A stretch of DNA of 64,000 nucleotides from an uncultured Eubacteriales bacterium (GCA_900544555.1 UQWD01000007.1:1-64000); one strand, 5' to 3'; positions 44,131 to 53,433 are shown, numbered from the stretch's first letter. Notes: generated by a model not told the origin, from the letters alone. Made by a program: numbers and translations.

Positions 44131-44613
44131 ATGAAAAGAGTAATTTCAATATTCTTAATCGTCCTTTTGTGCATTATGTGCACCATCCCTGCGTATGCCG
44201 AGCAGCTTCTCATGCCAACAGGAGAAGCATCGATTGAATTGCATAGGACGGAGAATGAATACTGCTGTCCAGATGGACTTGTTTGGAGCTTGATAAGCGA
44301 CGCTTATTATGATATGGACAGTTTTTCTTCCGGTAATATCGTTTTTGAACTCATGGTGGAAGCAAAAAAAATCGTGGAGAAGCTGGGTTTTACTAACCTG
44401 CATCTTCAGGTATGGAATGGTTATAAATGGTCCAACGTCTCTACTTGGAGAGATAATTATTTAACATACAGGGACTTTTTTACTTTTGGAAAAACAGTGA
44501 ACAATCTCACCTCAGGGCGGTATTATCGTTTGCAGGCCAGGGCCTTTTATGCGGAAAACGGCTCCGATTATCAGTTGTTAGAATTAACAACGCCGTACAT
44601 CCAATGCAGATGA
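44131..44613 (+). CDS. Small secreted protein A
   Basis: A 160-aa protein with a clear signal peptide (cleavage after PAYA at about residue 23). The mature part shares about 75 residues of pattern with the product of 46496-47002: EK(L/I)GF..L.LQ.W....W, then a YRDFFTF/DSFSF block and (L/I)(T/S)SG.YYRL.A. I recall this pattern from small secreted clostridial families of unknown function (DUF6147-like, not verified). AAGGAG precedes the ATG. It follows the DUF4367 gene by 19 bases. Confidence 0.68.
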   Translation: MKRVISIFLIVLLCIMCTIPAYAEQLLMPTGEASIELHRTENEYCCPDGLVWSLISDAYYDMDSFSSGNIVFELMVEAKKIVEKLGFTNLHLQVWNGYKWSNVSTWRDNYLTYRDFFTFGKTVNNLTSGRYYRLQARAFYAENGSDYQLLELTTPYIQCR

Positions 44614-44938
44614 GGCTGTGTTATCTCATTGCAAGGTTGACGGCTAGTCCCTCCGATTAAACAAATAAGCTTTGTGAACAAAGGGCTATTACCTCCCGCC
44701 TTTTTCGAGTTTACGATAGCTTTTCTTTCGCCCAAAAGCGCGCATAGTGACCGCGGTGCGTTTTTGGGTTATAAGGCGTTTGTTACATTGCATAGTGTAA
44801 TATCAGTTTCTCTGGTTTGCTTTTATGTAATGTTAATATATGGAAATTATATATTTCATTTTTCCTAAGTTGTTTGTTATTATGTAACTGTCGAATCAAG
44901 ACGTTAAACATATCCTTAAAAGGAGTGATGTTGATTCC
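44614..44938 (+). other. Intergenic region between the two cassettes
   Basis: About 325 bases. It holds an imperfect terminator-like hairpin (see 44731-44768) and an AT-rich stretch that should contain the sigma-gene promoter. No credible gene. Confidence 0.4.
44731..44768 (+). terminator. Possible terminator of cassette A
   Basis: CCCAAAA-GCGC (44731-44741) pairs with GCG-TTTTTGGG (44758-44768), with a bulge and a 16-base loop. The five T lie in the 3' arm. Imperfect but well placed, 118 bases after the secreted-protein gene. Confidence 0.35.
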
Positions 44939-45475
44939 ATGTTTAACAACGAAGCTGAACCCCAATTCAACAATGAAGAGGAAAAGCGCTTTTTCGACGC
45001 GCTCTATGAGGATTACTTCGATCTGTTATTTCGTATATGCAGGGGGCCCTTGCACGGCGATATGGACGCGGTAGCCAACTGCGTTCATGCGGTGTTCGAC
45101 GTCGCTCAGCGCAAAATACAACTGTTGATGCACCACCCAAACGTTGGCGGATGGATGCATACCACGGCTAAGAATTGTATACAGAAGGAATATCAAAGGC
45201 TCAAGAGAGAACGGACAAAATATGAGCGGCTGATCCGTTCTGTTTCACATGTAACTATTGACGAATTGGTTTCAGAGGAGGAATTGGCGCGGATACAAAG
45301 CAGCGTGCTCAGCTGCCTGAACGAAGCTGAAAGGGAGATACACCAGCTTTATTATATTGAGAACCTGAGCCTCGCTCAGATAAGCGAACGCCTCGGCATC
45401 TCCGTAGGGGCCGCCAAGATGCGCATATATCGGGTAAAACTCAAGCTTGAAAGCTTGTTGTCTGAATATATATAA
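44939..45475 (+). CDS. ECF-type RNA polymerase sigma factor
   Basis: A 178-aa sigma-70-family protein of the extracytoplasmic-function size. Region 2 spans about 20-95 (FFDALYEDYFDLLFRICRG, then VGGWMHTTAKNCIQKEYQ) and region 4 about 120-178 (SCLNEAEREIHQLYYIENLS, LAQISERLGISVGAAKMRIY). It has no region 1 or 3. The ATG at 44939 lies 13 bases after AGGAG, a long spacing. The next gene, 46 bases downstream, encodes the DUF4367 membrane protein B, probably its anti-sigma factor. Confidence 0.88.
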   Translation: MFNNEAEPQFNNEEEKRFFDALYEDYFDLLFRICRGPLHGDMDAVANCVHAVFDVAQRKIQLLMHHPNVGGWMHTTAKNCIQKEYQRLKRERTKYERLIRSVSHVTIDELVSEEELARIQSSVLSCLNEAEREIHQLYYIENLSLAQISERLGISVGAAKMRIYRVKLKLESLLSEYI

Positions 45476-45521
45476 TGGAATTATACCGGAGCGCCACAAT
45501 GATATATGAGGTAAACAAATT

Positions 45522-46484
45522 ATGAGGGTACATAAACCGGACAAACCGTCCTTCAAATATTACGCTAAAATAGCCGGAGCTGTCGAACGCCAACTGTTTG
45601 ACGAGATGAACAAGCCCGCTAAAGACAGGGATCAGGCACTAATTTCCGAATGCCTGGACACGCTGGATACTATTCATGCGTCGGCGCGCGCGCTTGAGGA
45701 GAAAGCGGAGCACAGCAAAAGCCGTATTCACACGCGCGGCTGGCGGCGCGCGGCCGTTATCGCAACCATCGTTATCGCCGCTCTCCTTTCACTTGCCGGT
45801 ATAGCGGAAGCGGTAGGAATAAGGATAATAAGCCTGATTAAATGGGATAAAAACGGCCTGAGCATAAACTTCGGGCCTAATATCAGACAAGGCGATCCGC
45901 CAGCACACGGTGTCTCCGGTACAAAAGACCCCGGTTCATACAAAATCCATGATACTATTGAGCTCCCTGGTTCCGATGAGATCCACGGTTCAAAAAAGGT
46001 ACCCGTTAAAAACGAGGTGTCTGATTCAAACCATCCGTCAAAGCCCCAGGAAAAAGAACCCGAAAAAACGAACTCAACTTTAGAGTATTTTGATTCGTTC
46101 GAGGAAGCGTGCGAGGCGGTTTTTGGGTATATACCCCCAATGCCCGATTATCTTCCCGCCGGGGCGGAGCTTGATAGCTCATTGGGCCGCAAGGGGGATC
46201 ACCTATATTTGAACTATAAAGCCGACGCCGGTATTATTGAATTATTCTTTCACTATATAGGCGATATGGGCGATAGTTACGCAATCGGCATAATGTATCC
46301 CGACGCCATAGACTACAAGAGCTTCGAGAAAGAAAGGATTAAGTATAATGTTACCATTATGACGGACGACAGAATAGCCGTTGATTGGGTAAGCGGCGCA
46401 TTTAGGCTACATATCTCTACGCAGGGATATGGAATGGATGAGGTTATGAAGATAATTAGCTCCTTTCAAGGAGGCAACAATTAG
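45522..46484 (+). CDS. DUF4367 membrane protein B, probable anti-sigma factor
   Basis: A 320-aa protein with the same order of parts as the 43284 product: cytoplasmic N-terminal domain (YAKIAGAVERQLFDEMNKPA, about 1-70), a membrane helix (about 75-95, VIATIVIAALLSLAGIAEAV), a long hydrophilic, Pro/Lys/Ser-rich stretch (about 120-185) and a C-terminal DUF4367-like domain. Being next to the ECF sigma gene, it probably holds that sigma at the membrane until a signal arrives. The longer linker is the main difference from copy A. Confidence 0.75.
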   Translation: MRVHKPDKPSFKYYAKIAGAVERQLFDEMNKPAKDRDQALISECLDTLDTIHASARALEEKAEHSKSRIHTRGWRRAAVIATIVIAALLSLAGIAEAVGIRIISLIKWDKNGLSINFGPNIRQGDPPAHGVSGTKDPGSYKIHDTIELPGSDEIHGSKKVPVKNEVSDSNHPSKPQEKEPEKTNSTLEYFDSFEEACEAVFGYIPPMPDYLPAGAELDSSLGRKGDHLYLNYKADAGIIELFFHYIGDMGDSYAIGIMYPDAIDYKSFEKERIKYNVTIMTDDRIAVDWVSGAFRLHISTQGYGMDEVMKIISSFQGGNN

Positions 46485-46495
46485 GAGGATACTAT

Positions 46496-47002
46496 ATGAT
46501 TTTTTGCGAAAAACGGATTGCTGCGGCGCTTGCTTTGATCCTGTTTACTTTCACAGGCTTCAGCACGGCCGCTGAAACGGTTAGATTGCCTACGGAGGGT
46601 TCGCAATCGCATGACTCGAATTACGCGACGGCGTATGCGTCATCTTGTATATGGCCATACGCGTCAGCGCAACTGATTAACGTCACTAACAGCTTTATCT
46701 CAATTAAATCCCCCTCCGCAGCAAAAATCAGTATGGAAGCTAACATTTATACTTATAACACAGTGGAAAAAATCGGCTTCATAAGCCTTACCCTTCAGGA
46801 GTGGACCGACAGCGGCTGGATAGATCTTTACAGCTATAAAGACCGGTATAGCAATAATGAAGATAGCTTTTCTTTTCAAAAAAGTGAAACCATTGGCATT
46901 AGCAGCGGTAATTATTACCGCTTAACGGCCGAATTACATGCTAAGGACGGTACGCTTACGGACACCAAGACCTATACTACCGATTATATCGTTGCTAGGT
47001 AG
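46496..47002 (+). CDS. Small secreted protein B
   Basis: A 168-aa secreted protein; signal peptide to about residue 26 (LILFTFTGFSTAA). Paralogous to secreted protein A over the C-terminal 75 residues, but only distantly. AGGAGG precedes the ATG, 11 bases after the stop of DUF4367 protein B. It could be an effector of the sigma regulon or a ligand for the external DUF4367 domain. Confidence 0.7.
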   Translation: MIFCEKRIAAALALILFTFTGFSTAAETVRLPTEGSQSHDSNYATAYASSCIWPYASAQLINVTNSFISIKSPSAAKISMEANIYTYNTVEKIGFISLTLQEWTDSGWIDLYSYKDRYSNNEDSFSFQKSETIGISSGNYYRLTAELHAKDGTLTDTKTYTTDYIVAR

Positions 47003-47009
47003 AGGAAAA

Positions 47010-47033
47010 GCGCCGGTTAATCTAAACCGGCGC
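47010..47033 (+). terminator. Hairpin ending the sigma operon
   Basis: GCGCCGGTT (47010-47018) and AACCGGCGC (47025-47033) form a perfect 9-bp stem 8 bases after the stop. The 3' tail (GTGGTTCTT) is only moderately T-rich. Confidence 0.55.
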
Positions 47034-47336
47034 GTGGTTCTTATGCCGTCACGCCTGAAATTCCTCCAACGGTTTTGACGGATGTTCATTTTGCACTCAT
47101 TATACACCTATAGCATGTTTGCGGGAACATGGTCGTTCGATACTTCACAGAATCTTTATTTGAGCATAGCGTCAGACGGTATTTTCATGTTCTGTGCTAT
47201 ATGCGTCGCTTAGCGCCGATACGCATTTTAGCGATTATCCGTACGCGCTTGCGCGCTCGCGGCGTTTGCTTTATAATGATCTTATATCCTTATTAAGCTT
47301 GGATATGTATTATTTAATAAGACTGAGGTATTGCTC
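47034..47336 (+). other. Intergenic region before the M50 protease gene
   Basis: About 300 bases with no credible gene. A 93-codon frame at 47194-47475 overlaps the protease gene out of frame and has no support. Confidence 0.35.
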
Positions 47337-47963
47337 TTGGATATTGGCGCGTTTTTACTGCAAAAGCTCTATGTGCTGCCCGCTGTTATCGTTGCCCTTT
47401 CCTTTCACGAATGGGGCCACGCTTTCGCTGCGTACCGACTCGGAGATACGACCGCCCGCGATTACGGCAGACTGACGCTAAACCCTTTAAGCCATCTGGA
47501 TCCGGTGGGTTTTATCATGCTGATGCTTGCTGGTTTCGGCTGGGCTAAGCCGGTCCCCGTAAACCCGCGCAATTTTAGAAAGCTGCGCAGGGATGATATT
47601 CTTGTTTCAATCGCCGGCGTTACGGTTAATCTCTTGCTGGCCTTTATTTTCTGCGGCGTCTGGATGGCGCTGGTTAAATACCGAGTCGGCAACTCCGCGC
47701 TTTGGCAGATTATGTTGAACTTTGTAAGCATTAACCTGTCGCTCATGGTATTTAATCTATTACCCATCCCTCCGCTGGATGGGTCGCATGTTTTGTTTAA
47801 CCTGTTTCCACGCGCCGGCATGCGCATACGGCCCATAATGGAGCGGTACGGCTGGTTAATCCTGTGCGTCCTTCTGATTTCAGGCGTAATATCCACAATA
47901 CTTTCTTTTGTAATCAACCCTATTTTTAACGGGATGATCTCCTTTTACAGCCTGTTCATTTAA
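47337..47963 (+). CDS. M50-family (site-2 protease-like) membrane metalloprotease
   Basis: A 208-aa polytopic protein of the YwhC/M50 group. HEWGH (about residue 24) is the HExxH zinc site inside the first helix, and NLLPIPPLDGSHVL near residue 150 supplies the third ligand (LDG motif). There are four to five helices and no PDZ domain. No ATG exists in frame; TTG at 47337 has GAGG 8 bases upstream, whereas TTG at 47331 would be too close. It is followed by scpA after 5 bases, the usual order in clostridia. Confidence 0.88.
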   Translation: MDIGAFLLQKLYVLPAVIVALSFHEWGHAFAAYRLGDTTARDYGRLTLNPLSHLDPVGFIMLMLAGFGWAKPVPVNPRNFRKLRRDDILVSIAGVTVNLLLAFIFCGVWMALVKYRVGNSALWQIMLNFVSINLSLMVFNLLPIPPLDGSHVLFNLFPRAGMRIRPIMERYGWLILCVLLISGVISTILSFVINPIFNGMISFYSLFI

Positions 47964-47968
47964 GCGGC

Positions 47969-48733
47969 ATGGGTTATGAGGTACATCTCAAGCAATTTTC
48001 CGGCCCTTTGGATTTACTGCTGCACCTAATCCAAAAGGCTGAGGTCGATATAAAGGATATATTTATTTCGGAAATCACCGCTGAGTATCTCGCGCTTATG
48101 GATGGTATCGGCGCTTTGGATATGGATACGGCAAGCGAGTTTTTATCCGTAGCGGCCACGCTCCTCTATATCAAATCGCGCAGCCTTCTCCCCCGCCCGC
48201 CGCGTGATGAGGCGCAGCTTGAAGAGGATCCGGAAGAAGCGCTTTTGCGCCAGCTGCGCGAGTATAAAGGGTTTAAAGAGGCCGGCGCAATGCTCGAAAG
48301 GCTCTGCTGCGGCATGGACGGCTGCTATACAAAGCTGCCAGAGGAATTCGCGGCGGCTCCGCCTCAAATTGAGTGGATAAACACATCAGTCGATAGCTTG
48401 ATGACGGCTTTGAGAGAAGCGCTTAAACGCGGGGTCGGGCCCGAGCCCGTATATTCCGCTCTGCATCGGGTGAGGGCGGACAGGTTTACGGTACGTACGC
48501 AGTTAAAACGGATACGAGATGTTTTAATGGATCGCGGCCGAGTCGATTTTAGCGAACTGTTCGGCCAGGATGCGTCAAAGATCGAGATAATCGTTACTTT
48601 TATGGCGCTTTTGGATATGATTATGCGAAACGAAATCAAGCTTCATCAAAACCAGCCCTACGCCCCTATTACCATTGAAGCGCACCGGCTTGAGGATAAC
48701 GATGAAGGCGAGCAATTTATGGATGAGGTTTGA
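47969..48733 (+). CDS. scpA: Segregation and condensation protein A
   Basis: A 254-aa kleisin that bridges the heads of the SMC dimer for chromosome compaction. The N-terminal YEVHLKQFSGPLDLLLHLIQ signature and the following EYLALMDG region are typical; the C-terminus forms a winged helix (about 175-250). No strong ribosome site is visible, so translation may be coupled to the protease gene just upstream. Partner scpB follows after 12 bases. Confidence 0.94.
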   Translation: MGYEVHLKQFSGPLDLLLHLIQKAEVDIKDIFISEITAEYLALMDGIGALDMDTASEFLSVAATLLYIKSRSLLPRPPRDEAQLEEDPEEALLRQLREYKGFKEAGAMLERLCCGMDGCYTKLPEEFAAAPPQIEWINTSVDSLMTALREALKRGVGPEPVYSALHRVRADRFTVRTQLKRIRDVLMDRGRVDFSELFGQDASKIEIIVTFMALLDMIMRNEIKLHQNQPYAPITIEAHRLEDNDEGEQFMDEV

Positions 48734-48745
48734 ATTTACTGGGTT

Positions 48746-49312
48746 ATGATGAACTGTCAAGAATATTTCCCCATAATCGAATGCGTTTTATTCGTGTCAG
48801 GCGAACCGTTGGCGATAAGCCAGCTTCAGCGCGCGTTGAAGCTCACGAGCCTTGAGATGGCCGCCGTAATAGACGCTATGAGCCGCGATTACCGCGATAA
48901 TAAGCGCGGCGTTCAGCTTTACGCCACGAAAGAAACCATTCAGCTAGTCACGAACCCACAATATGCTCAATACGTTCAAGAGCTGCTTGAGCCGCCACAG
49001 AAAAAATCCTTTTCCCAGGCCATGCTGGAGACATTATCCATCATCGCTTACAGGCAGCCCGTTACCCGCGCCGATATTGAAGCGGTGCGCGGAGTACGCT
49101 GCGATTACTCTGTCCGCGAGTTATTGAGGCAGGGTTTAATACAGGAGCTAGGCCGAAGGGATTGTATTGGCAAGCCCATGCAGTTCGGCACCACGGATAC
49201 GTTCTTGCGACAGTTCGGTTTGCGCGCTGTTGAGGAGTTGCCAAGCTATGAGCATTATTCTTCCGCGGATACCGCACAAAACCCCTGTTCAGAGGATTTG
49301 CCGGCTGTTTAA
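48746..49312 (+). CDS. scpB: Segregation and condensation protein B
   Basis: A 188-aa dimeric SMC accessory protein made of two winged helices (IIECVLFVSGEPLAISQLQR and SQAMLETLSIIAYRQPVTRA, then IEAVRGVRCDYSVRELLRQG). Binds ScpA. Two ATG codons in tandem open the frame. Length is standard. Confidence 0.94.
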   Translation: MMNCQEYFPIIECVLFVSGEPLAISQLQRALKLTSLEMAAVIDAMSRDYRDNKRGVQLYATKETIQLVTNPQYAQYVQELLEPPQKKSFSQAMLETLSIIAYRQPVTRADIEAVRGVRCDYSVRELLRQGLIQELGRRDCIGKPMQFGTTDTFLRQFGLRAVEELPSYEHYSSADTAQNPCSEDLPAV

Positions 49313-49383
49313 AATATCGCTAATGAAATTCAGCCCTTTCGCGCATGCTAGGATCAGCCTGGAATTGGAAGCGGAGGGGTTTT

Positions 49384-49992
49384 ATGTTATTGCTGCTGTT
49401 GCTTGTCGCGCTGGCGGCCGTCGTTATTACCGGCCTGCTATGGCGGTCCATGATCTTTTTCAATATAAAGGCGCGCAGTACATACTGCGAGCTTACGGTT
49501 GACATCCGGTTTTTCTACAGGCTGATATCCATGCCTCTGCGGCTGCGTTTGGAGTTTAACGCGGGAGACGGGCTTGTGATAACGCGTTTTACGCGGCGCG
49601 GATATGTAAAACAAGCCCGCGTTAAAGACGCGACTACCCCGCGAAAAGAGATTTTTCACTCCGCTATCACCGAACGAATCTTCAATATTGATAACATCAA
49701 AATAGCAATGACAGTCGGCGTTAAAGACAACGCGTTTTTATGCGTAATGCTGGCCGGAGCTTCTCGAATAATACTGGATAACGCCGCCTGTTTCCTGTTG
49801 ACGTCGGATGAGAGGGCAAGGACATTTATCTATGTTCGGCCCGATTTTACAAAGCATATTTTTGCCCTGGACATGGAAGGAGCTCTTTGCTTGTATCCGC
49901 ATCAGATTATGCGGGCTGCGGCAATACAAATTCGCCAAAAAAGCAAAAAAGCCAAAGCCCTTGTTTCACGGGAAGCGGAAGCGGCGATGTAG
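49384..49992 (+). CDS. DUF2953 family protein
   Basis: A 202-aa protein with an N-terminal membrane helix (MLLLLLLVALAAVVITGLL) and a soluble domain, about 30-200, of the DUF2953 type. It is often found between scpB and ytfJ in spore-formers, as here. Start at 49384 chosen because GGAGGGG lies 4 bases before it; the longer frame to 49345 has no site. Function is not established; a sporulation role is inferred only from context. Confidence 0.7.
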   Translation: MLLLLLLVALAAVVITGLLWRSMIFFNIKARSTYCELTVDIRFFYRLISMPLRLRLEFNAGDGLVITRFTRRGYVKQARVKDATTPRKEIFHSAITERIFNIDNIKIAMTVGVKDNAFLCVMLAGASRIILDNAACFLLTSDERARTFIYVRPDFTKHIFALDMEGALCLYPHQIMRAAAIQIRQKSKKAKALVSREAEAAM

Positions 49993-50403
49993 CATTGATG
50001 GTCATGAGCGCGTGTATCAAATAATTTCAAAAACTGAATTCGGAAACAAACGCGTATCGTGAAGCCAGGATAAAAGTTTTAAATTTGACCGCCCTTGATA
50101 AGCCAATCGCAATCCTTGTTTTTAATATCTAACAGATTACAGGCTGCTGAATCCGCCCAGAACGCCGTTCTATGCAGTAAACACAGTTGAAAAGTTAAAA
50201 CCGACATCGAATGAAAATCCGTTCGCCGCATAAGGATATAAAGGCGGCGCTTAACGAGCCGTGTTAGCTGTTCCCGCTATGCGACGGGCGGACGGATCGG
50301 GGCTTTCAGGATAAATCTGGTAGGCATACGATTCTTTCAACCAACAAAGATTATTAGTACCGCATTATCGCGGTAGATAAGAGAAAGAGGGAATGGTAAA
50401 GTT
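49993..50403 (+). other. Intergenic region before the sporulation gene ytfJ
   Basis: About 410 bases, no credible gene. A small hairpin TACCGC/GCGGTA (50358-50375) precedes ytfJ. I could not identify a sporulation-type promoter with confidence. Confidence 0.35.
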
Positions 50404-50859
50404 ATGTCGCATCCAATTGAAAACATCATGAAAACGAGCATGGAGCAGATTAAGGAAATGGTGGATGTTAATACGATCATCGGCAGCGCGATATTAACGG
50501 ATCAGGAGAACATGATACTTCCGGTCAGTAAGGTATCGCTGGGCTTCCTGTCCGGTGGCGGAGAGTATGGCGCGGCTTCACCCGTTAGGCGCAGCGGTGA
50601 GGCTCTAGACGGAAACGATATTCGATATCCGTTCGCAGGTACGTCCGTTGTCGGAATGAGCCTAACGCCAATGGCGTTTTTAGCGGTGAACAACAATGAG
50701 GTTAAAGTGCATCCCGCTAACTATTCCTGCTCTGTTGACAGGCTGATTGAATTGCTTCCAAATTCGATTGAACGCATAATTCAGCAATGCAAATGCAATC
50801 AAAAATCTTCCTGCTCTCAAACCCCTTTAGAGGGCGCGGAGCTGCAGGATCAGGAGTAA
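50404..50859 (+). CDS. ytfJ: Sporulation protein YtfJ/GerW family
   Basis: A 151-aa member of the GerW/YtfJ family, needed in Bacillus for spore germination with certain nutrients. It opens MSHPIENIMKTSMEQIKEMV and contains VNTIIGSAI, then VSKVSLGFLSGGGEYG, the family core. A late domain (TPMAFLAVNNNEVKVHPANY) follows. No membrane segment. Its presence is direct evidence that this organism belongs to an endospore-forming lineage. Confidence 0.9.
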   Translation: MSHPIENIMKTSMEQIKEMVDVNTIIGSAILTDQENMILPVSKVSLGFLSGGGEYGAASPVRRSGEALDGNDIRYPFAGTSVVGMSLTPMAFLAVNNNEVKVHPANYSCSVDRLIELLPNSIERIIQQCKCNQKSSCSQTPLEGAELQDQE

Positions 50860-50871
50860 ATTTATAAGCGT

Positions 50872-52014
50872 ATGTGTAATCCGATGAGGGTAAAAGCGCC
50901 AATCATATCCCTTCTGGCGTTTATATTCCTCGCCACGGCCACCATACCGGCGCCGTGCGCACGCGCTGAAGCCCCCGAGGTTTCAGCGCAATCCGCCGCG
51001 CTCATTGAAGGGAGCACAAAGAAAACGCTTTACGGAAAATCGGCGCATACCAAGCTGCCGATGGCCAGCACTACAAAAATCATGACCGCGCTTATCGCGC
51101 TTGAAAACGGCAACTTGGATGATATGGTAAAAACGCCGGACGAGGCGTATGGCGCCGAAGGATCCAGCATTTATCTCAACAAAGGTGAGGCTATGAGCCT
51201 GCGCGATCTATTGTACGGTTTGATGCTCAATTCAGGCAACGACGCGGCGGTTTCAATAGCTATTCATATCGCGGGCTCGGTTGAAGCTTTCGCAAGCATG
51301 ATGAATGCGCGCGCGTCCCGGTTGGGCGCAAATAACACCCATTATGTAACGCCAAACGGCCTGCACGATCAAAACCATTACACCACCGCTTATGATCTGG
51401 CGCTGATTGCCGCGGAAGCGATGGCCAATGAGACTTTCCGCGAGATTGTCGGCACACAGTACCACAAAACGTCTACCGGCGACGTAAGCAGGACATTTAA
51501 AAATAAAAACAAGCTACTTTGGCAGTATGAAGGCGGCAACGGCGTTAAGACTGGTTATACAATGAAAGCGGGCAAATGCCTTGTTTTCAGCGCGGAGAGG
51601 GAAGGTATGCAGCTTATCGGGGTCGTGCTCAACTGCCCATCAATGTTTCCGGATTCAAAAAAGATTCTGGATTACGGTTTCAATAGCTATGAAATGAGCC
51701 TGCTGGCGCCCGCAAACAGCGTTATCGCCCGCGTTCTCGTAAAATCAGGAGTACAAAACCCCTTGGAACTAACCATAAAAAACGATATAATGGTTCCTGT
51801 GCCGCGCGACGCTAAACAGCAGTTTACTACACGTGTGGAACTCAGGGATGAATACGCCGCTCCGATTGCGGCGGGTGAAATATGCGGGCATGTGGAGATC
51901 TGGGATGATGGAACGCTCATCATCCGGGAACCGCTGTATGCCGCAACCAGCGTTGAAAAGGAAAAAGGGTTTGGCTATTATTTAACTGAGCTGTTCATGC
52001 GCTGGGTATCTTAA
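50872..52014 (+). CDS. D-alanyl-D-alanine carboxypeptidase (DacF/DacB type)
   Basis: A 380-aa serine-type peptidase of family S11 (PBP5/DacF group) that trims the terminal D-Ala of cell-wall stem peptides. A signal peptide (cleavage near ARA, residue 32) is followed by the active-site motifs SXXK (STTK, about residue 66), SGN and KTG (about residue 225), and a C-terminal domain ending in an amphipathic helix (YYLTELFMRWVS). It is 12 bases after ytfJ; spore cortex tailoring is likely. Its start is not backed by a well-spaced ribosome site. Confidence 0.9.
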   Translation: MCNPMRVKAPIISLLAFIFLATATIPAPCARAEAPEVSAQSAALIEGSTKKTLYGKSAHTKLPMASTTKIMTALIALENGNLDDMVKTPDEAYGAEGSSIYLNKGEAMSLRDLLYGLMLNSGNDAAVSIAIHIAGSVEAFASMMNARASRLGANNTHYVTPNGLHDQNHYTTAYDLALIAAEAMANETFREIVGTQYHKTSTGDVSRTFKNKNKLLWQYEGGNGVKTGYTMKAGKCLVFSAEREGMQLIGVVLNCPSMFPDSKKILDYGFNSYEMSLLAPANSVIARVLVKSGVQNPLELTIKNDIMVPVPRDAKQQFTTRVELRDEYAAPIAAGEICGHVEIWDDGTLIIREPLYAATSVEKEKGFGYYLTELFMRWVS

Positions 52015-52031
52015 GTGAGGGGAATGGTTTC

Positions 52032-52733
52032 ATGCGCCTGCAAAAGTACTTGGCCGACGCGGGAATCGCTTCCAGGCGCAGATGCGAGGAGCTTATAAGA
52101 AAGGGCCTTGTAAGGGTTAACGGGAACCCGGCAAGCATCGGCATGGAGGTAGAGCCGGGCAGGGATACGGTTTTTTTTAACGGCGAGCCGGTAATTAAAG
52201 ATAACGATCGGGTAATCATAGCGTTTTATAAACCAAAAGGCGTTATATGCGCAAATTATGATCCAAAATCGCGAAGAACAACTGCGGATTATTTCCAGCA
52301 GCTTAAAACCCGCCTTTACCATGTTGGGCGGCTGGATTATGATTCCGAAGGGCTGTTGTTAATGACGAACGACGGCGATTTTGCTTTACGGATGACTCAT
52401 CCTCGCTATGGCGTGATGAAAACCTATTATACGGAGTGCGACGGCCGCCTGACTAACGTCCAGCGCTTGGCGCTTGAAAACGGCGTATCACTAGAAGACG
52501 GGCCGACTGCGCCGGCGAGAATTCAAGACGTAAAGTTTAAAAACGGAAAAACAAGCTTTTATATCACAATCAGCGAGGGCCGAAACCGCCAAATACGAAG
52601 GATGCTTGAATCCGTCGGCCATAAAACGCTTAAGCTATGCCGGGTCAGGCAGGGTGATATTGAGCTTCGCGATTTAAAGCCGGGAGAATGGCGGTATCTA
52701 ACAGAGAGGGAGATAAATGAGCTTTACCGTTAA
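52032..52733 (+). CDS. RsuA/RluB-family pseudouridine synthase
   Basis: A 233-aa enzyme with an N-terminal S4 RNA-binding domain (MRLQKYLADAGIASRRRCEE) and a catalytic domain with the RLDYDSEGLLL motif, whose Asp is the catalytic residue. ISEGRNRQIRRMLESVGH is the typical C-terminal block. It modifies 23S or 16S ribosomal RNA; context next to dacF and scpB as in Bacillus favours RluB. GAGGGG precedes the ATG, 17 bases after the carboxypeptidase gene. Confidence 0.92.
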   Translation: MRLQKYLADAGIASRRRCEELIRKGLVRVNGNPASIGMEVEPGRDTVFFNGEPVIKDNDRVIIAFYKPKGVICANYDPKSRRTTADYFQQLKTRLYHVGRLDYDSEGLLLMTNDGDFALRMTHPRYGVMKTYYTECDGRLTNVQRLALENGVSLEDGPTAPARIQDVKFKNGKTSFYITISEGRNRQIRRMLESVGHKTLKLCRVRQGDIELRDLKPGEWRYLTEREINELYR

Positions 52734-52759
52734 TTATCTTGGATTATTAAGTTATACTC

Positions 52760-52793
52760 AAGCATCGCCTTATAAGCGGTGCTTATGTTTTTT
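52760..52793 (+). terminator. Intrinsic terminator after the pseudouridine synthase gene
   Basis: AAGCATCGC (52760-52768) pairs with GCGGTGCTT (52776-52784), including one T-G wobble, loop CTTATAA, then a T-run at 52788-52793. It ends the scp/spore gene cluster. Confidence 0.85.
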
Positions 52794-52974
52794 AAATATA
52801 TAATTTAAAATTGGGAAACTAAACGCAGGAAAAAATGATTTATTGTAGAATATGTGGAATTTGGGGAGGGAACGGATAGCATGCAATTGCGATTTTTCGT
52901 AGTTAATCCCCAATATGAAACATAAGTTTTATTGATATGGTATAGAATTACGTCTTGGAAAGGGAGGATTTATT

Positions 52975-53403
52975 TTGAACCCAGAACAAATATCCGGCTG
53001 GTTCGTTTTGTTGCTTGGCATGGGTACGGTTTTTGTCGGCCTTGTCGTACTTATCGCGCTAACAAGAATTATGAGCGCCTTAATAACGCGGTACAGCGCG
53101 CGAAAGCTCAGCGCCCGGCCGTCCTCAGCGGCGGAGCGGGCTGTCGCTAATACCCCGCCGGCGGACGAACCCGCCTTTGTTATCGCCAACCGCTCCGAAT
53201 TTATCGCCGCGGTCAGCGCGGCCATTGCGGCTAGCGCAGGCCTTGAAACAGCCGGTCTGCGCATACATTCGGTAAAGCAGATTTATGCCGGGGGCGGCGG
53301 GTCAAGGCGCTATGAAACGACGGCGGCAATCGCCGCGGCTATTGCCGCTTATACCGGTAAGGACATGAGCGGTTTAAGAATTCATTCTGTCCGCAAAATA
53401 TAA
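52975..53403 (+). CDS. Sodium-pump decarboxylase gamma subunit (OadG-like)
   Basis: A 142-aa subunit with one N-terminal membrane helix (WFVLLLGMGTVFVGLVVLIA) and a soluble tail. The tail holds two similar Ala-rich units, each ending in GLRIHSV(K/R): about residues 78-102 and 115-139. It starts with TTG at 52975 behind GGGAGG. It is the first gene of the decarboxylase operon and probably ties the carboxyltransferase to the membrane subunit. Confidence 0.8.
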   Translation: MNPEQISGWFVLLLGMGTVFVGLVVLIALTRIMSALITRYSARKLSARPSSAAERAVANTPPADEPAFVIANRSEFIAAVSAAIAASAGLETAGLRIHSVKQIYAGGGGSRRYETTAAIAAAIAAYTGKDMSGLRIHSVRKI

Positions 53404-53433
53404 ATTACGAAATATTATTGGAGGTTATCTGTC

